Source: an uncultured Saprospiraceae bacterium (GTDB taxonomy: Bacteria > Bacteroidota > Bacteroidia > Chitinophagales > Saprospiraceae). From it: 64,000 nt of DNA. Under the pieces are notes generated by a model. The model was not told the DNA's origin, made no database searches, and saw only the letters and a list, made by a program, of their open reading frames with translations. Made by a program: the position numbers and the translations under genes. Location of the stretch: contig CALDGQ010000018.1 of assembly GCA_937941765.1 (NCBI GenBank), positions 52,245 through 116,244 of the forward strand, written 5' to 3'. Positions within the stretch are counted from its first letter, which is position 1; each line of letters starts with the position of its first letter. Below, in pieces: positions 28,743-37,308 of this stretch.

Positions 28743-29177
28743 TTTTTATTATTAACCAATCTATGTTCTTATTTGTTTTAACCTTACTTGTTTGTTGGAA
28801 TTTGAACATGCAAGAAGTGTTTTGTCACGATTTTTGATACACAAAGCGATAGCAAATAGCCTAGCGCTATTGCACTAGGCTATTTGCTATCGCTCCGTTG
28901 GAGCTTTTCAATTTGTGTTGAGTTGGTAGCATTGAGAAACGTAGGATACATATTGTTTTATTTTGAAATAAATTTTATTCACACAACAATTTTACGTGCT
29001 CACGAACCACCCTTCCTTTCCAAGGAAGGGCCTATCCGCCATCAGTGGATTAGAGGATGGATCCTACCTCCCAAGATTTTACGTAAAAAGATCGGACCTC
29101 CAAACAACAAAAAAAGTTGCTGCAAATCAATGATTCACAGCAACTCCGTTTCAAGGGGAATATATTTAGCGAGGTTT
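28743..29177. other. Gene-free region with a perfect 20-bp hairpin and a CCTTCC-type palindrome
   Basis: At 28845-28864 and 28875-28894 there are perfectly complementary 20-nt arms (AGCGATAGCAAATAGCCTAG) with a 10-nt loop, about 100 nt after the hydrolase stop. Further on is CCTTCC near 29010 with GGAAGG near 29023, followed by ATCCGCC...AGTGGAT and GATGGATCCTACCTC. Similar blocks (AGGAAGGG, GAGGTAGGA) occur near 12287-12312. An open frame across this region looks non-coding. Confidence 0.6.
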
Positions 29178-31235
29178 TTACAACTTCGCAACTATAAAAG
29201 GGTGTGTCAATATTTTATTTCCATTGTGTAAGACAACAATCGTGTGCATACCTGGATTTAATCGATCCACTCCAATGGCAAATTCATTCTTTGCAGGAAT
29301 AGATTTATGTAGCATTTCTTGTCCAACCACATTATGGATATAATATTCGAATTCTCCTGATAAACTTGTATCATTGATTTGAATATTTAACTGGTCAATA
29401 ACTGGATTCGGGTAGGTAGTTACTGTTGAATTGTAAATAGAAACTTCTTCTAAATTACTATAATAACTACGACCAGAATCTTCCATAATTTTTATGCGGT
29501 AATAACTTTTTCCATTTAATGGCTTTTCATCAATTGTGTGATATGTCACTGGAACATTTAATAAATCAGAAGCTTCCAATCGATCGATTTTTTCAAATTG
29601 ATATCCATCTGAAGATCTTTCCACTACAAAAACACCACTTTCTCTTTCATTAATAGTTGACCAAAACAAGTTCACCTCTGATTGTCCATCATATTTTGCT
29701 TGGAAAGATAACAAGTCAATTGGTAAAACTATACTTTCCATTTCATAAGGTCCTAGGTCGATTACTGCATTGAAAATTCTTGGCAAGCTATCCAAATCAA
29801 TCGGTAGACCATTTACTTGATTGTCACCAACGTTGATAGCAGGAGAATTATCTTGTAAACGATAATTGCAATTTGCTGCATCAATAAACAATGGATTTTG
29901 GTTGTAAATCATTCCTAGTCCACAAGTAGTGGTTCCGCCATTTGATGCACTATTAATGGAAGCACAATCTGGTTTGTTGACAAGACTGTAGGCGATGAAA
30001 GGAGTTCCTCCGACATTTCTAAATACTTGAGAATCACCATCAGTAATATTATCCCAGAAAATACAATTTAAAACGGTAGGTGAAGAATTTCCATTGATAG
30101 ATCCATTGTTGTAAACAGCACCACCGGTACCACCCATAATATTGAATGGATCTGCTTCATTATTTGCAAAAGTACAGTTGATGATGGAAGGGCTTGCCAG
30201 TCCTTCGTCTGCACCATTGTTATAAATGGCTGCTGCTGCATATGCTTTGTTTTCGACAAATAATGAATTGAAAATCGAAGGTGAACAACTACCACCCTTA
30301 CTACCTAAATTGTACATGGCACCACCTATCCCGCCATCTGTAAAACCAGTGTTATTTTTAAAAGTGCAATTAACAATAAATGGGTTTGAATTTCCAGAGT
30401 GTATAATGTTACCTAATTCATCTTTGATTCCAGTTGCATTGTTGAATAAACCTGCGCCACTTCCATTGGACGTATTGTCAATAAATTTGCAACTATAATA
30501 TTGTGGACTCGAGTCTCCATCAAAAGTTCCATCGTTTAAACAGCCACCACCATCAGCTGCTGCAGAGTTGTTGATAAATTCAACATGTTGATAAATTGGA
30601 CTAGCTTCTCCATCAAAGCCACCTGCATTGAACATTCCTGCTCCACGGTTTGCTTTATTGGTTACAAATCGAACATTTCTAATCATTGGGCTAGAAGTGT
30701 TTCCTGCTGAGCCATCATTGTACCAGCCACCACCTTCACGTGATCGGCCAGATCCAGTTACCAAATCTGCACATCCATCACGAATCGTAAATCCATCAAC
30801 TATGGTTGCTAAACTTACTCTAAGTGAGTAAACCACAGAATAAGAGTTGCCACTTGGTGAATTATCTTGATTGATATCACCACTTAAAACGGTAGGATTG
30901 GCAATCCAGTTACGATCTACTTGGCTGGTTTCTGTTCCATTGAACCCACCAAAGATCTTGACACCATCTGGTATTTCAAATGAGGTGTTTCTTTGAACCA
31001 TAGTGCAAGGTGAACACGTTGTTGGATAATAGGTGCCTGAAGCAACCCAAATTTCAGTTCCTGCAGTTGCAATGTTTAGTGCGGATTGAAGATCTGTATA
31101 TGCATCTGTCCAATTGGAACCACTATTGATTCCTGTAGCAGCATGATTTACGTAATAAATTTGAGCGTATCCGATATGTGAAATCATCGAAAATAATACC
31201 ATTAGTAATGGCATTAGAATAGTTTTAACATTCAT
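29178..31235 (-). CDS. Secreted beta-helix protein with T9SS type A sorting domain
   Basis: 685 residues with a signal peptide (ending SHIGYAQ). YYVNHAATGINSGSNWTDAYTDLQSAL followed by IWVASGTYYPT is the typical N-terminus of DUF1565/right-handed beta-helix proteins. The core has many short turns of the type SPSIFNSLFVENKA and SPTVLNCIFWDN with GG and NNG loops, as in a parallel beta-helix. The last ~75 residues form a type A sorting domain: TTYPNPVIDQLNIQI, then YIHNVVGQEML and LNPGMHTIVV. Such proteins bind or cut polysaccharides, or are structural; no catalytic residues are obvious. The cargo is exported by T9SS and its sorting domain usually removed. Confidence 0.85.
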   Translation of the reverse strand: MNVKTILMPLLMVLFSMISHIGYAQIYYVNHAATGINSGSNWTDAYTDLQSALNIATAGTEIWVASGTYYPTTCSPCTMVQRNTSFEIPDGVKIFGGFNGTETSQVDRNWIANPTVLSGDINQDNSPSGNSYSVVYSLRVSLATIVDGFTIRDGCADLVTGSGRSREGGGWYNDGSAGNTSSPMIRNVRFVTNKANRGAGMFNAGGFDGEASPIYQHVEFINNSAAADGGGCLNDGTFDGDSSPQYYSCKFIDNTSNGSGAGLFNNATGIKDELGNIIHSGNSNPFIVNCTFKNNTGFTDGGIGGAMYNLGSKGGSCSPSIFNSLFVENKAYAAAAIYNNGADEGLASPSIINCTFANNEADPFNIMGGTGGAVYNNGSINGNSSPTVLNCIFWDNITDGDSQVFRNVGGTPFIAYSLVNKPDCASINSASNGGTTTCGLGMIYNQNPLFIDAANCNYRLQDNSPAINVGDNQVNGLPIDLDSLPRIFNAVIDLGPYEMESIVLPIDLLSFQAKYDGQSEVNLFWSTINERESGVFVVERSSDGYQFEKIDRLEASDLLNVPVTYHTIDEKPLNGKSYYRIKIMEDSGRSYYSNLEEVSIYNSTVTTYPNPVIDQLNIQINDTSLSGEFEYYIHNVVGQEMLHKSIPAKNEFAIGVDRLNPGMHTIVVLHNGNKILTHPFIVAKL

Positions 31236-31460
31236 TGATTGTAGTATTAATAGAGGGAAAATAATTTTAGACTATAAGACAAAACGGGGAACGGGAGAAA
31301 ATGAGGCGAGTGATATGTTCGCTACAAATGTATATGCAATGGGACTTCATTGCATCACGCAATCAAGGTATAAATTATATGTCGAAAAACTAAATGTATG
31401 CTAACATTAATTACTCAGGAAGTTAGATATTAACAATTTCAATACTAATTTGGATTAATA

Positions 31461-33014
31461 TCATTCAATTATAATCTTTTCACTATAGGATTCAATTCCT
31501 ACATTGAATTGAAGTATATAGATGCCAGTAGGAATCTCCGACACATTAAGATTTAGTAATCTAGGATGATCAAAATGTTTGTCTATAACGATATATCCAC
31601 TACTCGCAAATAATTGTAAATGAAGCTTTTCAAAATCACAATCACCCATTTGAATCGTCAATAAATCCGTAACGGGGTTGGGTGCAATTGATTGTACACA
31701 GTTGAATTCTTGGATTTCAGCAACCAAGTCGATTGTAGTTGTTGCGGTAGTTGCATGTGCTGGTTCAGATAATTCAGCAACCGTTGCAATTACGGCTTTG
31801 ACAACATTAGACATAAATTCAAAGTTGATGGTTTCAATCACATCTGTTGATTCATGGTAGTTTGGATTTCTGAAATTGGCACCGTCAGAAATCATCAATG
31901 CAGGTTTGTTGTCCAACCAAAAAGGTGCGTGATCACTTCGTCCTAGATCGGGTGTAATGATCAACCAACTCGCTGGTGCAGGTAGTGAGATCACACTTAA
32001 TTCAGGCACATAAATACTTGCGTAATTTTCAAATGCATTCATAATTCCTACTGAAGGCGGGTGTCCAATGTTATTGATAAAATCACCCCGGAAATCATTG
32101 GCTGCAATTTCATTGTAAGCATCTCCAAAAAGTAATTCAAAGCCGTCAGGGAATTCTTGTGAATTAGGCTGATCGGTGGCATAACCAATCATTTCTAAAT
32201 TGAAAACCCCTTTGATTTGCTCGTTGTCAGGTATGTCATTTTCGACGTAATTAATACTTCCTTCTAATCCAGTTTCTTCCAAATCAAAACCGATGAACCG
32301 AATGGTTTTATGAAATTCGTATTGAGATAAAATTCGTGCGGCTTCCATAAACCCTGCAACACCACTTGCATTGTCATCAATACCAGGTGAGTTGGAAACA
32401 GAATCGTAATGAGCATCTACAATGTAAATAGAATCGTTGTCAGAAATTCCAGTCATCGAGCCAACAATATTTTTAGCTTCATAATTTCCTTTTGGGAAAG
32501 TGTAAACAGCTGTTTCTAAATTTAATTCATTAAAATAAGTAACCAGACTATCTTGAATATCCAAAACATGATCGTTTCCAGTAATCCAATGACGTGGACC
32601 GTCTAAATATTGAAGCGTATTCAACAAACGATTTGAATCTACTTGGTCTACTAGTTCTTGTATGTCAAAACCTAAACGATCATCAGCAGTCAATTTGATG
32701 AAAAAATTTCCATCCATTTCTACGACATCAGTGTGATCCCAAATTATTTGCTTGCCAAGTCCAGGAGGGATAGGGTAGCCAACATCCCCTGTCGCATTAG
32801 TTGCATCAATTGTATAAGTATTTCCATTGTCATCTGAAATTCTTAAACGAATCTCTACGTCTTCGTTTTCATTGTCAGAAACGTCATATGAAATTATAAC
32901 AATATGGTCACTATCAACGGTTGCAGATAAGTTAGTGATAACTGGTGCTTGGTTTTGACCGATAAGCGTAGTTGCAAGCAGCGCGAAGAAAAGTAAGTTG
33001 ATTGTTTTAAACAT
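31461..33014 (-). CDS. Secreted M28-family zinc peptidase with T9SS type A sorting domain
   Basis: 517 residues: signal peptide (MFKTINLLFFALLATTLIGQ), an N-terminal beta module, then the M28 aminopeptidase core. Zinc ligands and catalytic residues are visible: His202 in DAHYDS, an Asp in GIDDNASG (213-214), the Glu pair of DLEETGLEGS (246-247), Glu274 in NLEMIGY and the late His in NYHESTDVIE. The C-terminus is a type A sorting domain (SIAPNPVTDLLTIQ ... IPTGIYILQF). It is predicted to release amino acids from peptides outside the cell. The alanine symporter gene upstream in the same direction could import the products, but a terminator separates the two. Confidence 0.9.
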   Translation of the reverse strand: MFKTINLLFFALLATTLIGQNQAPVITNLSATVDSDHIVIISYDVSDNENEDVEIRLRISDDNGNTYTIDATNATGDVGYPIPPGLGKQIIWDHTDVVEMDGNFFIKLTADDRLGFDIQELVDQVDSNRLLNTLQYLDGPRHWITGNDHVLDIQDSLVTYFNELNLETAVYTFPKGNYEAKNIVGSMTGISDNDSIYIVDAHYDSVSNSPGIDDNASGVAGFMEAARILSQYEFHKTIRFIGFDLEETGLEGSINYVENDIPDNEQIKGVFNLEMIGYATDQPNSQEFPDGFELLFGDAYNEIAANDFRGDFINNIGHPPSVGIMNAFENYASIYVPELSVISLPAPASWLIITPDLGRSDHAPFWLDNKPALMISDGANFRNPNYHESTDVIETINFEFMSNVVKAVIATVAELSEPAHATTATTTIDLVAEIQEFNCVQSIAPNPVTDLLTIQMGDCDFEKLHLQLFASSGYIVIDKHFDHPRLLNLNVSEIPTGIYILQFNVGIESYSEKIIIE

Positions 33015-33030
33015 AAGGTCTTTATTTCAA

Positions 33031-33060
33031 AAAAGCCCAAGTGTTGTCACTTGGGCTTTT
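33031..33060 (-). terminator. Intrinsic terminator of the alanine symporter gene
   Basis: AAAAGCCCAAGTG (33031-33043) pairs perfectly with CACTTGGGCTTTT (33048-33060) around TTGT. A-tracts on one side and T-tracts on the other allow use in both directions. It lies 19 nt past the symporter stop. Confidence 0.85.
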
Positions 33061-33078
33061 GAGTTATTGTATAATATT

Positions 33079-34677
33079 TTATGCTTTCTTATTTCGAATG
33101 GCAGTTAAATATCGACTTAATTCTCGTTTAACAACTGGGAATAAGAAGAATAAACCAATCATATTTGGGAATACCATGGCAAAAATCATTGCATCTGAAA
33201 ATGCCCAAATTGAACCCATATTTGCAGCAGCACCAATGATGATGAAGAGACAGAAAATTAATTTGTAAACAACATCAGACATGGCACCGCGACCAAATAA
33301 AAATTTCCAAGATTGCAATCCATAATAAGACCATGAGATCATAGTAGAAACTGCAAACAATACAACTGCAATGGTTAAAAATATTTGTGAAAATGGTATA
33401 TACTTTGCAAATGCTTGAGAAGTAATTCCTGCACCTTCATAGGCAACACCATCAATCATAACTGCTCCAGATCCATTTCCACCATATTCAAATGCACCTC
33501 CAGAATTAAAAATAATGATGACCAATGCTGTCATAGTACAAATAACGACGGTGTCAATAAATGGCTCTAACAAAGCAACCAAACCTTCTGATGCAGAATA
33601 ATTCGTTTTAACAGCAGAGTGCGCAATGGATGCAGAACCTGCTCCTGCTTCATTTGAAAAGGCAGCTCTTTGAAATCCAACAAGCAATACACCAATCATT
33701 CCACCGACGCTCGCTTGTGGCGTAAATGCCTGAGAGAAAATAGCTCCGAATGCATCATCAATTAAAGTGAAATTTGACAATATAATATACAAGCAAGCGA
33801 TTAGGTACATCACTGCCATGAAAGGAACTACTTTTTCAGTAACAGATGCAATTCTTTTAATGCCACCAATAATAATGATACCAACGATAATTGCCAATAC
33901 AAATCCAATCCCTGCACCAGCGTAAGTACTTTCTAATCCTAAAAGATCTTTTAATACAATGGTTGCTTGATTTGATTGGGCGGCATTACCACCTCCAAAA
34001 GATCCACCAATACAGAAGATGGCAAACAAAACTCCTAGTATTTTTCCAAGCATCGGAAATCCTTTTTCTTTCAATCCTTTGGATAAATAGTACATCGGAC
34101 CACCATAGACGGTTCCATCTGGACCTACATCCCGGTATTGTACCCCTAATGTACATTCAACAAATTTTAAGGACATCCCTAACAATCCACACACAATCAT
34201 CCAAAAAGTGGCACCGGGTCCACCCAACGCAATTGCCAATGCGACACCTGCAATATTTCCATTTCCTACAGTTCCAGAAACAGCTGTTGCCAATGCTTGG
34301 AAGTGACTGACCTCACCATCTTTACTTTCATCTCGAATCGTATCTGGCAAATCTCCATCTATGACATTGACATTGACATTTTCAGAAAGTCCATGACTTT
34401 CCAGATCATCATATTTGCCTCTGACGGTATTAACAGCGGTACCAAAGCCGCGAATATTTATAAAACCAAAATAAATAGTGAAAAATAATGCACTTACTAC
34501 AAGTAGTATAAGTACGAAAGGAACGCCATCTGAAATTTCGAAAAAGATAACGTTAGTGAAGAAATCTGAGACGGGCTTAAAAGCTTCATCTATTATTTGA
34601 TCAATTCCTTTGTCTTGAGCCAGTATTATAAATGGGGAAAGTAAAAATGCTAGAAGAATGTAAATTCTCTTCATCAT
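33079..34677 (-). CDS. Sodium:alanine/amino-acid symporter (AGCS family)
   Basis: 532-residue inner-membrane transporter that takes up alanine or glycine with Na+ (or H+). The family block GEVSHFQALATAVSGTVGNGNIAGVALAIALGGPGA is present, as are FWMIVCGLLGMSLKFVECTLGV, VYGGPMYYL and the later FSNEAGAGSASIAHSA. About ten hydrophobic helices are visible. The first ~20 residues look like a signal peptide (ending FIILAQ), frequent in Bacteroidota members. An insertion of about 30 polar residues precedes the first conserved block. A terminator follows, and a 299-nt gap with an inverted repeat separates it from comEC. Confidence 0.93.
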   Translation of the reverse strand: MMKRIYILLAFLLSPFIILAQDKGIDQIIDEAFKPVSDFFTNVIFFEISDGVPFVLILLVVSALFFTIYFGFINIRGFGTAVNTVRGKYDDLESHGLSENVNVNVIDGDLPDTIRDESKDGEVSHFQALATAVSGTVGNGNIAGVALAIALGGPGATFWMIVCGLLGMSLKFVECTLGVQYRDVGPDGTVYGGPMYYLSKGLKEKGFPMLGKILGVLFAIFCIGGSFGGGNAAQSNQATIVLKDLLGLESTYAGAGIGFVLAIIVGIIIIGGIKRIASVTEKVVPFMAVMYLIACLYIILSNFTLIDDAFGAIFSQAFTPQASVGGMIGVLLVGFQRAAFSNEAGAGSASIAHSAVKTNYSASEGLVALLEPFIDTVVICTMTALVIIIFNSGGAFEYGGNGSGAVMIDGVAYEGAGITSQAFAKYIPFSQIFLTIAVVLFAVSTMISWSYYGLQSWKFLFGRGAMSDVVYKLIFCLFIIIGAAANMGSIWAFSDAMIFAMVFPNMIGLFFLFPVVKRELSRYLTAIRNKKA

Positions 34678-34797
34678 AGTAATTTGGTTTTTCGCTTAAT
34701 TAACAACATGAAAGGTAGCATTCTATCCCTGATATTCAAAGTTTTATTTGGGTTTTCTTAGAGGTGTAACTTCAGAAGATGTTGAAGCAATAACTAT

Positions 34798-34968
34798 TTC
34801 AGTTCAAGCGACTTTAGCCGCCAAAAGGGAATGTCAATAAATCAACCCGAATTTTGACACTTCTAAAAGCTAATGATGCGCTGGCCATTTTGTCTATTAA
34901 ACGATCGTTTGCTATTGTCATTTGTATTGAAGCTTCAACAACGGCGACTGAAGTCCGCCGGAACTGAA
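34798..34968. repeat. Long inverted repeat after the comEC 3' end
   Basis: TTCAGTTCAAGCGACTTTAG, continuing CCGCC (34798-34822), pairs imperfectly with GGCGACTGAAGTCCGCCGGA, continuing ACTGAA (34943-34968). Inside, AATGTCAATA (about 34831) pairs with TATTGTCATT (about 34914). It ends 9 nt before the comEC stop on the minus strand and could end that transcript. The rest of the 34678-34976 gap shows no gene. Confidence 0.55.
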
Positions 34969-34976
34969 CTCCCAAC

Positions 34977-37070
34977 TTAATCAACTTCAACCTCCCAAGC
35001 ACCATTCTCCACAATATTATAATACTGCATTTCCGCATCCTTTAAATATCGTACCCATTTTTCAATCGTCCATTTGTGATTAGAAGCATCAAGAATAACT
35101 TCGGTTGGATGGATGGAAGCAAAAAGTTGCGCAGGATCAATTCGACAATTGTCACGAATCAAAACATAATCTACTTTAATTGGAGTGGGGGAGTTAAGTA
35201 TTACATCCTGAAGTGGAATGAAAAATGTCTTTCCTTTGAAATTTAAAAACCCATTTTGAAAGAAGAGATCTTTTGAATCGACTATGCTATGAATAAAATT
35301 ATTTTTTGAATGTTTTTTTACTCGGTGTGCCCATCGATTATTTTGAGCTGCAAAGTTAATGTTTGATGCTTCCGCTCTTTTATTGGTCAAGGAAGTTAAA
35401 TGATTTCCATTGAAGCAATCTATAATTGAATTTTTGTGCGAATGGTAAATTTGAATATTGGAGTTATTTAAATTATTAAAAGCTTGAAAAGAATGATTGA
35501 TATTAAATACCAGAAATAATATCGTTGCATATACCAGCCATCTAGTTTTTTTAGTTTCGTTTGCATAGATGAAAATAGAAACTATAAAATACAAAAGGAA
35601 AACACTGCCTACACCAATCCAAATTCCTTTGATCAAACTTCCTGGTAATTGCATGATCATATAAATTAAGGAATTGACAACGAACAGCACTTTTTCCAAA
35701 GCATATCCAATCGCAACAGCTATTGATGGCATGAATGAAAAAACAAACAATAAAATCCCTAACCATAAGATAATAGTTGCGGCAGGTATCACAACAACTC
35801 CAGATAATAAAAAGTAAACTGGAAATTGATGAAAATAATAAAAGCTAATCGGTAGGGTAGTGATCTGTGCTGCGATTGCTACTGAAGCTAATTTCCAAAT
35901 CCAGTCAAAGAATCTGTTATGTATATACCATCTTTTGTAAACAATTGGTTGGAAATAAATAATGCCAATTAATGCTAAAAAAGAAAGTTGAAATCCTACA
36001 TCAAATAATTGGAATGGATTCCACAACAACATCATAAAAGCTGCAGCTGCAATAGTGTTATAAATATTCGAATATCGATTTAATTGTTTTCCAATAATTA
36101 CCAAGCTCAACATCGTAGCTGCTCTGATAACAGAAGGTGCCGCTCCAGTAATTAACGCAAAACCCCAAATGCCAAAAAGCATTAATAAAGTTTTAAATAA
36201 ATTAATGGTTTTATTATTCGATTTAATGAGTCCAAAAAATAGATTTAAAATAATTAAAATGATGCCTACATGTAATCCTGAAACTGCTAATACATGGATG
36301 GCTCCTGTACCTGCGTAAGCATTTTTTATTTCTTTAGTTAATTCATTTTTATTTCCTAGAATTAAAGCATTAGCAACTGCACGCTCATTTTCTGATTTAA
36401 TATATTTATTTAAAATCGAATTAAAATGTTGACGGGATTTAATGGCATAATTAAATATTATGTTTCCTTTATTTTTATTAATTAATTTCCAATCACTTTG
36501 TTTTAAAAAGCCTTGGTAATTAATGTTTTTTAATTTTAAATACTTTTTAAAATTAAATGCATATGGGTTTTTAACGGGCTCTATTTTATTTAATTTTATT
36601 TTTGCAATAATTAAATCACCATAATTTAATTCAGGTTTAATTAATTCTTTTTTAAAATAAATAATTATTTTTCCTGAGCAATTAAATAAACTGTCTTTAT
36701 TTATTCCGATTTTATTTAATTCTATTTCGCATTTAATACTATTCCCATCCACAGGTTCACTTATTATTTTTCCTTCAATAAAATTAGAATCCGTAACGTA
36801 ATTACTGTAATGATCTTTATCTCGTATTTCTTGATTATTAATGGTAATAAAATTGCCAAAACAAAAAAGAAAAAGAAATAAAGTAATACCAAAGAAAGGT
36901 CTTAAAATAAACCGTTTTCCAAAATGGAATAACATTAAAAAAACAAATAGAAAAGGAATAAGAAATTTGGTGGGTTCAACAAATGGTTGAAAATAAATAG
37001 CAGTTATAATCCCAATAATCAATGGAATTAAAATTCGGATAAATGGGATTTCATGCCAGTTGATATTCAT
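34977..37070 (-). CDS. comEC: ComEC/Rec2-family DNA-uptake channel protein
   Basis: 697-residue polytopic membrane protein. The order is N-terminal helices (to ~75), an OB-like soluble domain at about 95-200 (DUF4131 region), then the competence domain with the hallmark HVLAVSGLHVGI at 259-270 and GAAPSVIRAATMLSLVIIGK. The C-terminal ~190 residues resemble the metallo-beta-lactamase-like domain in position, but I see no HxHxDH motif, so it lacks that metal site. ComEC passes single-stranded DNA across the inner membrane in transformation. The N-terminal third is unusually rich in Asn, Lys and Ile, encoded by dense TTAATT/AATTAAA words. Confidence 0.88.
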   Translation of the reverse strand: MNINWHEIPFIRILIPLIIGIITAIYFQPFVEPTKFLIPFLFVFLMLFHFGKRFILRPFFGITLFLFLFCFGNFITINNQEIRDKDHYSNYVTDSNFIEGKIISEPVDGNSIKCEIELNKIGINKDSLFNCSGKIIIYFKKELIKPELNYGDLIIAKIKLNKIEPVKNPYAFNFKKYLKLKNINYQGFLKQSDWKLINKNKGNIIFNYAIKSRQHFNSILNKYIKSENERAVANALILGNKNELTKEIKNAYAGTGAIHVLAVSGLHVGIILIILNLFFGLIKSNNKTINLFKTLLMLFGIWGFALITGAAPSVIRAATMLSLVIIGKQLNRYSNIYNTIAAAAFMMLLWNPFQLFDVGFQLSFLALIGIIYFQPIVYKRWYIHNRFFDWIWKLASVAIAAQITTLPISFYYFHQFPVYFLLSGVVVIPAATIILWLGILLFVFSFMPSIAVAIGYALEKVLFVVNSLIYMIMQLPGSLIKGIWIGVGSVFLLYFIVSIFIYANETKKTRWLVYATILFLVFNINHSFQAFNNLNNSNIQIYHSHKNSIIDCFNGNHLTSLTNKRAEASNINFAAQNNRWAHRVKKHSKNNFIHSIVDSKDLFFQNGFLNFKGKTFFIPLQDVILNSPTPIKVDYVLIRDNCRIDPAQLFASIHPTEVILDASNHKWTIEKWVRYLKDAEMQYYNIVENGAWEVEVD

Positions 37071-37308
37071 TTCCCTTCTGATTTGTTGGCTGAAATACGA
37101 TGTGAATTTAAATATTTTAATCCTCCGAAAGAACTATGTTGAATTAAAGTTGAATTAAATATGAAGTGACGACTCCATTTTTAAATAGGAATCAAGTATT
37201 AATTGAAAAAAAGATGCGCAATCCTTTGATAATTAAATATTTACTTCCATATTTATGATACTAAACAGCCTATGTGAATTCGCATTTGATTCCATGAACA
37301 AGTTTTAA
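37071..37308. other. Divergent intergenic region rich in GAATTAAA words
   Basis: This 238-nt stretch separates the starts of comEC and the thioredoxin-fold gene, so both promoters should be here. It carries GAATTAAAG and GAATTAAAT in tandem near 37140-37160, AATTTAAATATTTTAA near 37100 and ATTAATTG near 37200. The same words fill the coding sequence on both sides. CCTTTGATAATTAAATATTT near 37220 might hold a -33 box, but no good TAnnTTTG follows at the right distance. Confidence 0.35.

Noticed and set aside
28884..29231. Plus-strand gene of 115 codons
   Set aside because: It begins inside a perfect hairpin, covers palindromic repeats and overlaps the 3' end of a secure minus-strand gene; no recognisable protein features.
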